DNA from: Moraxellaceae bacterium
GTDB lineage: Bacteria; Pseudomonadota; Gammaproteobacteria; Pseudomonadales; Moraxellaceae
NCBI GenBank assembly: GCA_029267635.1
Contig: JAJUIK010000001.1
Coordinates: forward strand, 62,001-126,000
Length of the DNA: 64,000 nt
Reading direction: 5' to 3'
Below the pieces are notes generated by a model. That model was not told where the DNA came from and ran no database searches. It saw nothing but the letters and a program-made list of their open reading frames with translations. How positions within the stretch are numbered: the first letter of the stretch is position 1; each line of letters starts with the position of its first letter. Both the position numbers and the translations under genes were made by a program. Below are positions 1-9,310 of this stretch, one piece after another.

Positions 1-77
1 AAAATTCCAATACCGGCGCGGTACTAGATGGTGATCTGGATAAATTTATTGAAGCCAGCTTGAAACAGGGTCTGTAA
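1..77 (+). CDS. 3' end of an unidentified gene
   Basis: An open frame entering from the left edge encodes about 25 residues ending in IEASLKQGL before a TAA stop. A rho-independent terminator follows within 25 bases, which supports this as a true gene end. Too little protein is present to name a family. Confidence 0.5.
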   Translation, partial: NSNTGAVLDGDLDKFIEASLKQGL

Positions 78-101
78 TCGACCTTGCAGTTTTTCAGTGA
101 A

Positions 102-131
102 AACATGCCAGATCATCTGGCCTGTTTTTTT
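102..131 (+). terminator. Rho-independent terminator after the partial gene
   Basis: A GC-containing stem (GCCAGA/TCTGGC, extended by ACA/TGT) with a three-base loop is followed by a run of Ts. It lies just downstream of the stop codon of the partial gene at the left edge. Confidence 0.8.
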
Positions 132-382
132 ATGGCAAGGTTCTGGAGAAACGTGCAGTTAACTGTTAGCGGATTCGGATGAGCAACCTTGCTGTGCGCA
201 CAGGGCACTGTATAAAATGCCAGAAAATAAGTTCGTGCAGACCCGCGAGAAATTGGGGCAAAGCAGCGGCATTTTTTAAAGTTACCTTATTGATTTAATA
301 AAGAAATAGATTGAATAAAAATAATCTTTTCCTTAGATTGAAATAAGCAATAAATGCAACACGGAGCGCGTGGATTTTACCT

Positions 383-1542
383 ATGCTAAGTTCAACTTTT
401 AGCCAGTTTATTCTGGTTGCTCCATTGTGTTTAATCATTATCGGGCTGTGTTTTAGCCTGTACTGGTTTTTTCAACGCCAGTTTTCTTATCTGTTGTGGT
501 TTGCTTGCGCTGCGATTCTGGCCGGCTCTAATTTGCTGGTGCTGAGCCTGATTTCTCCTGCGGAAACGTACCGTTGGGCTTTTTTTATCTGGCCACTTAT
601 ATCTGTTTGCTCCAGGCGATTTGCCTGCGTCTAGCCACCCAAGTATCCTGGCGATTTTGTGCCGTGGTCACTGTGCTGGTACAAGCAGGTATCTTTTACT
701 ACGCCGTCATTGATAATCAGCTGATATATCGGGTGATGATTGGTGGACTGGGCTTTATTACGCTTTGTCTGCATAAATTGCCGGCGATTTATCGTGCACC
801 TTCCCAGCATCATGTGGATCAGTGGCTTAAGGGTGTTTTTTATCTGCTGCTGGCGTATTTGCTGGTACGGGAAGCCCTCGTGTTTCAGTTAATCCATGAG
901 GGTGCGATAAATTTTCAATATAATCAAAGTATTTTCTGGTTTGTGGCGCAAGTGGCTAGCCTGTTTTTTCTCTGGCTATTTTCAGTGTTGTTTCTGGTCA
1001 GCAATATCAAAGACCATATGAATGTCCTGTCGACAGAACGCAATATCGATGCCTTGACCGGAGTGACCAACCGGCGCTGTTTTTTTGAGTGTGCCAAGCA
1101 ATATTGTCCGCCGAAACCGCATATCCAGCACGCCCTATTTATGTGTGATCTCGATCATTTTAAAGAGATCAATGACCAGCATGGCCATCAGATCGGGGAT
1201 GAGGTGCTGAAAGGTTTCGCCAGTACGGTACGTTCAGTATTAAGGGAAAAAGATGTATTGGCCCGAATTGGCGGCGAAGAATTTGTCGGGATTTTGTGTG
1301 AGACCAGCCTGCAGGAAGCCTTGGCCGTTATTGAGCGGATTTCTCAAGCCTTGGCAGTACCTTTACAAATAGAAGAAGACAGAGAGATTCGGGTCACGGC
1401 CAGTTTTGGTCTGGTGATGCTGACAGATTTTGTCACGGTCGAAGCTGCGTTAAAGGCGGCAGATAATTTGATGTATCAAGCCAAAGCTGCTGGACGCAAT
1501 AATGTGCAATATGTTTTGGTATCTTCACCTATTTTTCAGTGA
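383..1542 (+). pseudogene. Membrane-anchored diguanylate cyclase (GGDEF), frameshifted
   Basis: Two overlapping frames (383-634 and about 574-1542) together encode one roughly 386-residue protein. The N-terminal half holds several hydrophobic membrane segments. The C-terminal half is a complete GGDEF domain with the active motif GGEEF at 1270-1284 and, five residues before it, REKD, which fits the inhibitory c-di-GMP site RxxD. The frame breaks at a run of seven Ts (580-586); one more T would join ...YRWAFF to YLATYIC... The cyclase domain itself would make c-di-GMP from two GTP. Either the gene is truly broken, or the base call is wrong, or slippage restores it. The domain call is firm; the pseudogene status is not. 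Confidence 0.75.
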
Positions 1543-1672
1543 GTACGTTTGCGCTAGACAAAGGACGTTCTACCCAAGAGCAGATGCACAGAATATAAAA
1601 CACGATGCTACACTATGCGTTTAGACCAAGAGATGCAGACGTATTTCATAAAAAAGTATAAGTATCGAAAAA

Positions 1673-1692
1673 TATCGATATTAATATCGATA
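1673..1692. promoter_or_regulatory. Perfect 20-bp palindrome, likely ArsR operator
   Basis: A 20-base perfect palindrome (TATCGATATT followed by its reverse complement) lies about 57 bases upstream of the ArsR-family start codon. A further TATCGA half-site lies just to its left. ArsR repressors typically bind AT-rich dyads of this kind in their own promoter, so autoregulation of the regulator and the downstream reductase is inferred. Confidence 0.7.
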
Positions 1693-1748
1693 AAAATAGA
1701 TATAATGCAATGATGAGGATGTGTCTGCTGCTGTGAAAGAGTAAAACT

Positions 1749-2051
1749 ATGGACACTGAAGCGATTTATAAAGCCTTGGCTAATCCTATCCGCCGACAGA
1801 TTTTGCAATGCTTGAAAGATCCTGAGCATTTTTTATCTGCCGATGAATGCGGGAATGACTTTAGCCGTGGCGTATGTGCCGGGCATATCGAGAAAATCGG
1901 CAACCTGTCGCAATCGACCATGTCCAACCATTTGTCTGTTCTACAGCAGGCGGGTTTGATTCAGGCGACCAAGTATGGTCAATGGTCTTATTTTTCACGT
2001 AATGAAGTCCTCATCCAAGAATTTTTACAACATTTACAACATTCCTTATAA
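1749..2051 (+). CDS. ArsR/SmtB-family winged-helix transcriptional repressor
   Basis: This 100-residue protein opens with the typical ArsR start (IYKALANPIRRQILQCLKD) and has a recognition helix around LSQSTMSNHLSVLQQAGL, followed by a wing ending in WSYFSR. It carries three cysteines (in QCLKD, DECGND and GVCAGH), which could sense metal, thiol or electrophile, but no classic ELCVC metal motif is visible. A palindromic operator lies upstream, and the reductase gene starts 40 bases downstream, so the two probably form one operon. Regulation of an Old Yellow Enzyme by an electrophile-sensing repressor is a known arrangement (NemR-nemA, a different repressor family); the same logic is inferred here. 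Confidence 0.85.
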   Translation: MDTEAIYKALANPIRRQILQCLKDPEHFLSADECGNDFSRGVCAGHIEKIGNLSQSTMSNHLSVLQQAGLIQATKYGQWSYFSRNEVLIQEFLQHLQHSL

Positions 2052-2091
2052 GGTGTCTTTGCGGTGCCTTGTAAACGATCAAGGATAAGTT

Positions 2092-3147
2092 ATGACTGAT
2101 TTTTCAACTCCAGCCCAGTTTGGTGATTTGCAGCTTAAAAATCGTTTGGTCTTGGCACCTTTAACGCGTACTCGTGCCACTGAAGACCGCGTACCGACCG
2201 ATTTAATGGTGGAGTATTACCAGCAGCGTGCCAATGCCGGTTTGATTCTGACTGAAGCCACGGTCATTTCAGAACAGGCAGTGGGCTATGAAAGAACGCC
2301 GGGACTCTATAACCAGGCTCAGGTACAAGGCTGGAAAAAAATTATCGAAGCGGTACATCAGCAGGACAGCAAAATTGTGGTGCAACTGTGGCATGTCGGC
2401 CGTATTTCCGATCCATCGTTACTAGGCGGTGAAACACCGGTTTCGGCCAGTGCGATTCAGCCGGCAGGACAGGTCAGTTTGCTGCGCCCAAAACGTGATT
2501 ATGTGACGCCGCGTGCTTTGGAAACGGCTGAAGTTCAGGCGATTGTCGAGCAATATCGCCAGTCGGCTATTTTGGCCAAAGAAGCCGGTTTTGATGGGGT
2601 TGAAATTCATGCGGCGAATGGTTATCTGATTGACCAGTTCCTGCAAAGCTCGACCAACCAGCGTCAGGATCAGTACGGCGGTTCGGTGGAAAACCGTGCC
2701 CGTTTCCTGCTGGAAATTGTCGATGCCGTGATTGAAGTCTGGGGTGCGGGTCGTGTGGGTGTGCATTTGGCACCACGTGGTGATTCACATGATATGGGCG
2801 ATGCTGCTCCACGTGAAACATTCGGTTACGTGGCAGAGCAATTGGGTCAGCGCAAGATTGCCTTTATCTTTACCCGTGAATACGTGGCAGAGGATAGTAT
2901 TAGCCCATTGATCAAGGAAAAATCAGGGGTGCCATATATTGCCAATGAAGGTTTAACCCGTGATTCAGCCCTGGCACTTTTAAGTTCTGGTCAGGCAGAT
3001 GCCGTAGCCTTTGGTCGCAGCTATATTGCCAATCCGGATTTATATACGCGTTTAGTCGAAAATACCGAGTTGAATGAGCTGGATGTGCAAACCATGTATG
3101 GCGCTGGAGAGCACGGCTATACCGATTATCCGAGCTTGCATGCTTAA
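2092..3147 (+). CDS. Old Yellow Enzyme family NADH:flavin oxidoreductase
   Basis: This 351-residue protein has the OYE TIM-barrel throughout. It begins with the FMN-binding PLTRTRA segment, has the substrate-binding HAANGYLIDQF motif (His/Asn pair) near residue 175, and then NQRQDQYGGSVENRARF, the family signature. It would use NAD(P)H and FMN to reduce activated alkenes, nitro compounds or N-ethylmaleimide-like electrophiles in the cytoplasm. The length matches NemA and xenobiotic reductases. It lies directly downstream of an ArsR-type repressor and is probably co-transcribed with it. The exact substrate cannot be read from the sequence. Confidence 0.88.
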   Translation: MTDFSTPAQFGDLQLKNRLVLAPLTRTRATEDRVPTDLMVEYYQQRANAGLILTEATVISEQAVGYERTPGLYNQAQVQGWKKIIEAVHQQDSKIVVQLWHVGRISDPSLLGGETPVSASAIQPAGQVSLLRPKRDYVTPRALETAEVQAIVEQYRQSAILAKEAGFDGVEIHAANGYLIDQFLQSSTNQRQDQYGGSVENRARFLLEIVDAVIEVWGAGRVGVHLAPRGDSHDMGDAAPRETFGYVAEQLGQRKIAFIFTREYVAEDSISPLIKEKSGVPYIANEGLTRDSALALLSSGQADAVAFGRSYIANPDLYTRLVENTELNELDVQTMYGAGEHGYTDYPSLHA

Positions 3148-3217
3148 GTCGTAACAGGGAAAGCATGATTCTAAAAACAGGGTCATGCTATAGTTGCCGG
3201 GTTCAATCAGAGGATCG

Positions 3218-4501
3218 ATGCACTTGGCAACCCCATTTTGGTACAACACCGCATTGGCTGTACTTAAGCCACTTTACCGTCAGCGTTTAAAAAAGCGTTC
3301 AGGCCATCTGGCGGATTTTGATGCCGAGTTAATCGAACGTTTTGGTCCTTTTCAAGCCCCTAAAAATCAAAATGCCCTCTGGTTTCATGCTGTTTCAGTC
3401 GGTGAGACCAACGCTGCACAACCCCTCATTGAACACTATCTGCAAGCCGGTCAAGCTGTACTGGTCACCAATACCACCCGCACCGGGCAGGCGCGCGCCA
3501 AATCATTATTTTTAAAAAAATATCCAGCTTTATTTCAGGCAGTCTTTCTGCCGGTGGATCAAAAAGACTTGCTGGATCAGTTTCTGGCCCTGTATCAGCC
3601 GCAAGTTTTGGCCTTGATGGAAACCGAACTGTGGCCGAATTTACTGGAACGGGTACAATTACAAGAAATTCCGATGCTGTTACTCAATGCCCGGTTATCG
3701 CAAAAATCGGCGAAAGGTTATGCGCGCTTCAAAAGGCTGACTGCACCTATGCTGGAACAGCTGGACTGGATTGCCGCGCAGGACCAGGCCACCTTGCAAC
3801 GCTTTGCTGCTTTGGGCAAGTCACCCCGGCAAATGAGCGTGCTGGGCAATATCAAATTTGATATTCAACCGCCCCACCGTTTTATCCGGCAGGCGACTCA
3901 ATTACGCCAGGATTGGGCACTGGAGCGCCGAAAAATCATCACGATTGCCAGCACCCATGCACCGGAAGAACAAAAATTACTGCAAGCCTTACAGCCCTAT
4001 TTAACCCAACACCCCGAGCAGTTATGCATTGTAGTGCCACGTCATCCGGAACGTTTTGATGAAGTATTTGAACAGTTGCAAGCGCTGAATCTGCGTGTGC
4101 AGCGTCGTAGCAAAGGTGAAATGATTCAGTCTGATACCCAGGTTTATCTGGCCGACAGTATGGGAGAGCTGTGGTTGTGGTATGCCTTGAGCCAGGCCTG
4201 TATCGTGGGTGGTTCTTTCAATACACCGGGCGGTGGGCATAATATTTTAGAGCCGATTTCGCTTAATGTTCCCACAGTGATTGGGCCGAATTATTTTAAT
4301 TTTCAGAGTATTGCAGATGACTTCCTGCAGGAGCAGGGGTTATTGCTCGCGCAGAATGAGATTGCAGCGATTGAGCAGATCCAGCGCTTACTGCAAGATG
4401 ATACTTTCCGGCAAACTGTGGTCAATCAGGCTGTGGCGGTACTGGCACGTAACCAAGGCGCATTGCAGCGCCATATTGCCTTGTTGGACAGTTATCTATG
4501 A
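3218..4501 (+). CDS. waaA: 3-deoxy-D-manno-octulosonic acid (Kdo) transferase
   Basis: WaaA transfers Kdo from CMP-Kdo to lipid IVA at the inner membrane in lipooligosaccharide core assembly. The protein shows the N-terminal GT30 domain (WFHAVSVGETNAAQPLI and LMETELWPNLL) and the C-terminal Rossmann half (SFNTPGGGHNILEPISLNVPTVIGPN). The frame can be extended to a TTG at 3194, but the ATG at 3218 has a purine-rich AGAGGA just upstream and starts the usual MHLATPFWYN, so 3218 is chosen (427 residues). Its stop overlaps the start of rsmE by four bases, indicating translational coupling. Confidence 0.93.
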   Translation: MHLATPFWYNTALAVLKPLYRQRLKKRSGHLADFDAELIERFGPFQAPKNQNALWFHAVSVGETNAAQPLIEHYLQAGQAVLVTNTTRTGQARAKSLFLKKYPALFQAVFLPVDQKDLLDQFLALYQPQVLALMETELWPNLLERVQLQEIPMLLLNARLSQKSAKGYARFKRLTAPMLEQLDWIAAQDQATLQRFAALGKSPRQMSVLGNIKFDIQPPHRFIRQATQLRQDWALERRKIITIASTHAPEEQKLLQALQPYLTQHPEQLCIVVPRHPERFDEVFEQLQALNLRVQRRSKGEMIQSDTQVYLADSMGELWLWYALSQACIVGGSFNTPGGGHNILEPISLNVPTVIGPNYFNFQSIADDFLQEQGLLLAQNEIAAIEQIQRLLQDDTFRQTVVNQAVAVLARNQGALQRHIALLDSYL

Positions 4502-5208
4502 ATATTGTGCTATTAAATCCGCAGCAGACTTCTTCGGACGTTTGGACAATTTCCGAGCCACGCCAGTTACAGCATTTGCGCCAGCATCTCGAGATTCAGG
4601 TGGGTGACCGGTTAAAAGTGGGGATTCGTGAAGGCCAGCGTTATCTGACCGAAATTATGCAAATTGAGCCGCATGCCGTCAAAGTGAAACCGGTTCAGCA
4701 AGAAGCCGTGCCTGCTAAGTTGCCTGTGACCTTGATTGTGGCGATGCCCCGGCCGAAAGTATTGCGCCGACTGATCATGGACAGCGTGACCTTGGGCGTG
4801 GAGAAAATCATTTTGCTGCATAGCTATCGGGTTGATAAAAGCTACTGGCAGAGTCCTTTTCTGCAGCAACTGGATGACTATGTCACCTTGGGACTGGAGC
4901 AGGCTGGTGATACGGTGGCACCAAAAATTGAAATCTATAAACGCTTCAAACCGTTTGTCGAGGATGTCTTGCCGGGCATGATCACTGCGGAGCAACCAGC
5001 ATGGGTAGCACATCCTTACGCAGCCCATCCCATGCCACAGCAGATCCAACATCCGTGCACTCTGATCATTGGTCCCGAAGGCGGTTTTATTCCCTATGAA
5101 GTCGATCTGCTGATCAAAAACGGTGCTCAGGCGGTCACGCTAGGGGATCGCATTATCCGCACCGAAACCGTGATTGCTTATGCCTTGGGCCGTTTATTCA
5201 GTGCCTGA
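4498..5208 (+). CDS. rsmE: 16S rRNA (uracil(1498)-N3)-methyltransferase
   Basis: RsmE methylates U1498 of 16S rRNA in assembled 30S subunits. This 236-residue protein matches the family length. An N-terminal PUA-like barrel is followed by a SPOUT/trefoil-knot domain with the SAM-binding segment LIIGPEGGFIPYEV and LGDRIIRTETV near the C-terminus. The start overlaps the waaA stop (ATGA), so it is probably translated from the same message. Its 3' end overlaps the convergent mscS-type gene by 15 bases. Confidence 0.92.
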   Translation: MNIVLLNPQQTSSDVWTISEPRQLQHLRQHLEIQVGDRLKVGIREGQRYLTEIMQIEPHAVKVKPVQQEAVPAKLPVTLIVAMPRPKVLRRLIMDSVTLGVEKIILLHSYRVDKSYWQSPFLQQLDDYVTLGLEQAGDTVAPKIEIYKRFKPFVEDVLPGMITAEQPAWVAHPYAAHPMPQQIQHPCTLIIGPEGGFIPYEVDLLIKNGAQAVTLGDRIIRTETVIAYALGRLFSA

Positions 5209-6171
5209 AGCCGGTGCTGCCGGAAGTTGCGGTTCACCGCGATAGACTTTCACTTCCTGCACCGGATAGGGAATCGAAATGTCATTTTCATCAAAGGCAT
5301 GAATCACGGCTTCCTGTACGGCACTGATGGACGCGGCAGTGGTGGTTTCCGTGGTATCCACCCACCAGCGTACAGTCAGATTGACCGAGAAATCAGCCAG
5401 TGCTGAGACATTGACGCTAAAAGGGGGCTGACTCAGGATGTTACGATCATTGTCCAAAATCTTAAGAATAATCTGTTTGGCTTTCTGTACATCATCTTCA
5501 TAGCCGATCCCTACGATAAACTCACAACGGCGACGCTGATAAGCCGTGTTGACCGTGACTGCACTGGTATATACCGTGGCATTGGGAATCACGATGCGCC
5601 GACCGTCCGGTGAGCGCAGATACGTCGCCCGAATCTGGATATCCTCTACCGTGCCTTCCATTCCACCCACGATAATGTCATCGCCGATATGAAATGGCTC
5701 ACTGAGCAGAATCAGAATTCCGGAGAGCAGATTCTGGAAAATATCCTTGAAGGCAAAACCGATCGCGACCGAGCCAATGCCCAGTGCACTCATCAGCTGA
5801 CCCGGAGTAAAACCCGGAATGGCGATCACCAGCGCAATCAGGAAACCAAAAAAAATAATCACCGTGCTGCCCAGCCGGTTCAGTACCAACACCAGATTCT
5901 GTTTGGCATAACTGCGGTTATCCAGGGTTTTGCGGATAAAAAACTTAAACAGTTTGGCGACTAACCAGAAAATCAGAAAAACAACGATAGCGATCAAAAA
6001 ATACGGTACACGTTCCCAGAACCCTGCCATAATCTTGTCGATCGTACTATAGGCATCATTATATTTGCTGGTGTGGGCAATCACCGTTTCACTGGTTTTT
6101 TGCCCTGCTTCCTGAATCAAATTTGCTGTCCCTTGTGCGACGTCGCTGAGTTTGTGTGCCTGTTCTGCCAC
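5194..6171 (-). CDS. MscS-family small-conductance mechanosensitive channel
   Basis: This 325-residue inner-membrane protein has an N-terminal hydrophilic stretch, membrane helices near residues 55-75 and 95-120, and the pore helix region MSALGIGSVAIGFAFKD followed by NLLSGILILLSEPF. The cytoplasmic beta domain then has GTVEDIQIRATYLRSPDGR and the C-terminal VQEVKVYRG. Family members open under membrane tension to release solutes during hypo-osmotic shock. The start is GTG. Which MscS paralogue it is cannot be decided here. Confidence 0.88.
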   Translation of the reverse strand: MAEQAHKLSDVAQGTANLIQEAGQKTSETVIAHTSKYNDAYSTIDKIMAGFWERVPYFLIAIVVFLIFWLVAKLFKFFIRKTLDNRSYAKQNLVLVLNRLGSTVIIFFGFLIALVIAIPGFTPGQLMSALGIGSVAIGFAFKDIFQNLLSGILILLSEPFHIGDDIIVGGMEGTVEDIQIRATYLRSPDGRRIVIPNATVYTSAVTVNTAYQRRRCEFIVGIGYEDDVQKAKQIILKILDNDRNILSQPPFSVNVSALADFSVNLTVRWWVDTTETTTAASISAVQEAVIHAFDENDISIPYPVQEVKVYRGEPQLPAAPASGTE

Positions 6172-6254
6172 CGGATACCCTGTTTCAAAATGAAAATTGC
6201 GCCGTGTACCCTAATCAAAGCAGACCAGACTGTCTAGATGAGAAATGTCACCGT

Positions 6255-6836
6255 TTAGAAATATTTGCTGCTCTGCTGCATCATCTGTGCAGGCATGTCC
6301 AGTTCAGCGCTGCCCATCATATAAGACATCATACTGCCCATGCTGAGCAGGCTCAGCACTATTAGCACGATCACAAGCCAGGCCATGATTTTTTCTGCAG
6401 TAGACGTAATACGCGGATAACCATAGGCATTCCGACCTGCACTGCCCGGTACCAACAGCAGATAGAACGTTAAAAAGACATTGATGAGCGGCACGAAAAA
6501 CAACAGACTCATCCAGCCACTCTGGTTCAGGTCATGCAAGCGGCGAATCACCAGTACCACATGAAAATACAGATAAACACCGAGCAGAACAAAGAATCCT
6601 AGTCCAGCCAGACCACTGAGCGCATTGCTGAAATTTTCATTCATCATGCCATTGTCCACGTTCAAAATACCCAAGGCCAGACTGAAGATAATTGCAATCA
6701 AAAAAATGATCACATGCAAAAATCCATACCAGCCAATATAGCTCAATCGGTTAAAACGTCCGGCGGGTGATAAAGGAGAGTCTTGAGGCAGGACCGGTGG
6801 TCGTGAGAAAAAAGATGATGGATCTGGAGAGGTCAT
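6255..6836 (-). CDS. DUF805 family membrane protein
   Basis: The protein has a short proline/serine-rich N-terminus, then the DUF805 pattern: GRFNRLSYIGWYGFLHVIIF, several membrane helices, and RRLHDLNQSGWMSLLFFVPLINVF. The longer frame reaching 6941 has poor initiation context; the ATG at 6836 has GAGGA five bases upstream and is chosen, giving about 194 residues. The function of DUF805 proteins is not established. It lies upstream of the mscS-type gene on the same strand, about 80 bases away, and may share its transcript. Confidence 0.8.
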   Translation of the reverse strand: MTSPDPSSFFSRPPVLPQDSPLSPAGRFNRLSYIGWYGFLHVIIFLIAIIFSLALGILNVDNGMMNENFSNALSGLAGLGFFVLLGVYLYFHVVLVIRRLHDLNQSGWMSLLFFVPLINVFLTFYLLLVPGSAGRNAYGYPRITSTAEKIMAWLVIVLIVLSLLSMGSMMSYMMGSAELDMPAQMMQQSSKYF

Positions 6837-7117
6837 GGGTGTCCTCATGGGATAGAAAAACAGCGTTGCGGGCTGTTCGATAAAGAAAGAATCTTGGAAA
6901 ATTATAAGATTAAAAAAACCGCGCTGATACGTTTGAGTCACATATTTTTAAAGATTCGCACAGATTTGCCAGATCAAAGGTGTTTAAATAGTAAACAAAA
7001 TGAATGGGTTTTCCAGTGGTCAGGATGCAAATTGAAAACCTATACGCACGTCATGAGAAGTAAAAAAGAATGAATGGTCCTCTCGAGAGGAGAGGCAGAG
7101 AACAAGGAAGACAGATC

Positions 7118-9061
7118 ATGCAAGATATTTATCCGGTACCTGAAGCTTTCAAAAAAACGGCTCGGACAGTCGAGGCAGATTATCTGCAACGCTATCGTTA
7201 CTCGATTGAACATCCCGAGCAATTCTGGGCAGAACAGGCCCAACTGATCGACTGGATCAAACCCTTTACCCAGGTAAAAAACAGCAGTTTTGACAAGGAC
7301 AACTTTCACATTGAATGGTTTGCCGATGGCGAACTGAATGTTTGCGCCAACTGTTTAGACCGTCATCTCAAAGACCAGCCGCATAAACCTGCCATTATCT
7401 GGGAAGGCGATCATCCTTCACGGCATAAGATTATTTCTTATCAGGAACTGTATGCCGAAGTTTGCCGCTTTGCCAATGTGCTGAAAAAGTACGGAATTGC
7501 TAAAGGCGATCGGGTGGTGCTGTACATGCCGATGGTTTCCGAGGCTGCAATTGCCATGCTGGCCTGTGCACGCATTGGTGCGGTGCATTGCGTGGTGTTT
7601 GGCGGTTTTTCTCCAGACTCCCTAGCCAGTCGGATTGAAGACAGTCAGGCTAAACTGGTGGTGACTGCTGATGCTGGCATGCGGGGTGGGAAGCTGATTC
7701 CTCTCAAGGATAATGTCGATCAGGCATTGATGATGTCGGGCACACAAAGTGTTGAGCATGTCATGGTGGTGCATCGCACGGGTAATCCGATTGAATTTAA
7801 AAGCGGACGTGATCTGTGGTATCACGACGAAATTGCGCAGGTGGATGAGGACTGTCCACCGACCGCGATGCGTGCGGAAGATCCATTTTTTATCCTGTAT
7901 ACCTCCGGTTCGACGGGAAAACCGAAAGGCGTACTGCATACCACAGGCGGCTATCTGGTATATGTAACATCCACCTTTCGTGACGTGTTTGACATTCAAC
8001 CCGATGATATTTATTGGTGTACAGCGGATGTGGGCTGGATCACTGGACATTCTTATGCCATTTATGGTCCCCTGGCGAATGGCACCACAACGTTAATGTT
8101 TGAAGGCGTACCACAATATCCAAGCTGGGCACGAGTCGGCCAGATTGTCGACAAGCATCATGTCAGTATTCTGTACACGGCACCTACTGCCATTCGCGCC
8201 ATGATGCGTGAAGGTGATGCCTATGTACGGGAAAGTGATCGCAGCAGCTTGCGCTTATTGGGCAGTGTGGGAGAGCCGATCAATCCGGAAGCCTGGAACT
8301 GGTATTACCATGTCGTGGGTGAAGGGCGTTGTCCGATCGTTGATACCTGGTGGCAAACTGAAACCGGCGGGATTCTGATTAGCCCTTTGCCTGGAGCCAC
8401 TGACCTGAAACCCGGCTCGGCCACCCGTCCGTATTTTGGCATTCAGCCTGCCTTGGTGGATGATCAGGGGCATGAGCTAGAGGGCGAAGCACAGGGCAAT
8501 CTGGTCATCAAGGATTCCTGGCCGGGCCAGATGCGCGGAATTTGGGGAGACCGTCAGCGTTTCTTTGAAGCCTATTTTGCGGCTTTCCCGGGCTATTATT
8601 TTTCTGGAGATGGTGCCCGCCGCGACCAGGATGGCTATTACTGGATCACCGGCCGGGTCGATGATGTGCTGAATGTTTCTGGACACCGTTTAGGCACCGC
8701 GGAAATCGAAAGTACTTTGGTCGCTCATCCTCAGGTAGCTGAAGCTGCCGTCGTCGGGATGCCACACGATTTAAAAGGTCAGGGTATCTGTACCTTTGTG
8801 ACGCTGAAAACTGGCGTACCGGAAAGTGAAGCTTTGCGTAGCGAACTGATTGAATGGGTACGTAAACATCTCGGTGCGATCGCAGCACCGGATGCCTTGT
8901 ACTGGGCACCGATGTTGCCGAAAACCCGTTCCGGTAAAATCATGCGGCGGATTCTCAGGAAAATTGCGGCACATGAACTGGACAGTTTGGGGGATACCTC
9001 GACCTTGGCGGATCCAGCGGTAGTAGACCGCCTGATTGCCACAGTGTATCCCTCAGAATAA
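7118..9061 (+). CDS. acs: Acetyl-CoA synthetase
   Basis: Acs activates acetate to acetyl-CoA through an acetyl-AMP intermediate. The ATP-binding loop [14 protein letters not shown], the adenylate-forming signature [24 protein letters not shown], and the catalytic lysine region [14 protein letters not shown] (the lysine acetylated in Acs regulation) are all present. The start at 7118 has AAGGAAG eight bases upstream and gives 647 residues, close to the usual 652; an upstream ATG at 7070 adds a non-conserved tail. The crbR, crbS and actP genes nearby suggest induction by the CrbS/CrbR system. A terminator follows at 9074. Confidence 0.95.
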   Translation: MQDIYPVPEAFKKTARTVEADYLQRYRYSIEHPEQFWAEQAQLIDWIKPFTQVKNSSFDKDNFHIEWFADGELNVCANCLDRHLKDQPHKPAIIWEGDHPSRHKIISYQELYAEVCRFANVLKKYGIAKGDRVVLYMPMVSEAAIAMLACARIGAVHCVVFGGFSPDSLASRIEDSQAKLVVTADAGMRGGKLIPLKDNVDQALMMSGTQSVEHVMVVHRTGNPIEFKSGRDLWYHDEIAQVDEDCPPTAMRAEDPFFILYTSGSTGKPKGVLHTTGGYLVYVTSTFRDVFDIQPDDIYWCTADVGWITGHSYAIYGPLANGTTTLMFEGVPQYPSWARVGQIVDKHHVSILYTAPTAIRAMMREGDAYVRESDRSSLRLLGSVGEPINPEAWNWYYHVVGEGRCPIVDTWWQTETGGILISPLPGATDLKPGSATRPYFGIQPALVDDQGHELEGEAQGNLVIKDSWPGQMRGIWGDRQRFFEAYFAAFPGYYFSGDGARRDQDGYYWITGRVDDVLNVSGHRLGTAEIESTLVAHPQVAEAAVVGMPHDLKGQGICTFVTLKTGVPESEALRSELIEWVRKHLGAIAAPDALYWAPMLPKTRSGKIMRRILRKIAAHELDSLGDTSTLADPAVVDRLIATVYPSE

Positions 9062-9073
9062 TCACTTGACCCC

Positions 9074-9103
9074 TACCGTCTGATGCGTACAGACGGTATT
9101 TTG
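9074..9103 (+). terminator. Terminator of acs
   Basis: A perfect nine-base stem (TACCGTCTG/CAGACGGTA) with a seven-base loop is followed by TTTTG, 12 bases after the acs stop codon. Confidence 0.85.
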
Positions 9104-9135
9104 CTGTACCGGATAAGTTTAATCTGGATTTGGTT

Positions 9136-9282
9136 TCAGGATGAACAGCTTATGACGTTTCGCAAACGCACATTGTAGTCATAGCTCCAGTCGGTACGCT
9201 GTTCGATGTTGCTGACCACCAGGCCACCACTGACATTCGGTACCCAGTAAGCAAAGTGAATGTTTTGTTCTTGTTGTGACAT
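9136..9282 (-). pseudogene. sfnG: Truncated sfnG (FMNH2-dependent dimethylsulfone monooxygenase) remnant
   Basis: Starting from an ATG with a GAAGGG ribosome site, 48 codons encode MSQQEQNIHFAYWVPNVSG, continue through a match to the extreme N-terminus of SfnG-type luciferase-like monooxygenases (QRTDWSYDYN), then run into unrelated sequence and stop. The family is about 360 residues, so roughly 88% is missing. It lies 28 bases downstream of the msuE-type reductase, which normally supplies its FMNH2. This looks like a deletion that removed most of a sulfonate/sulfone operon, with acs now close behind it. The identification rests on my recognition of about 40 residues. Confidence 0.65.
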
Positions 9283-9310
9283 GTTTTACCCTTCAGATCT
9301 GTTGCTATTA

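Noticed and set aside
5194..5208. Overlap of rsmE and the mscS-type gene
   Set aside because: A 15-base convergent overlap of two intact genes is ordinary and needs no special explanation.
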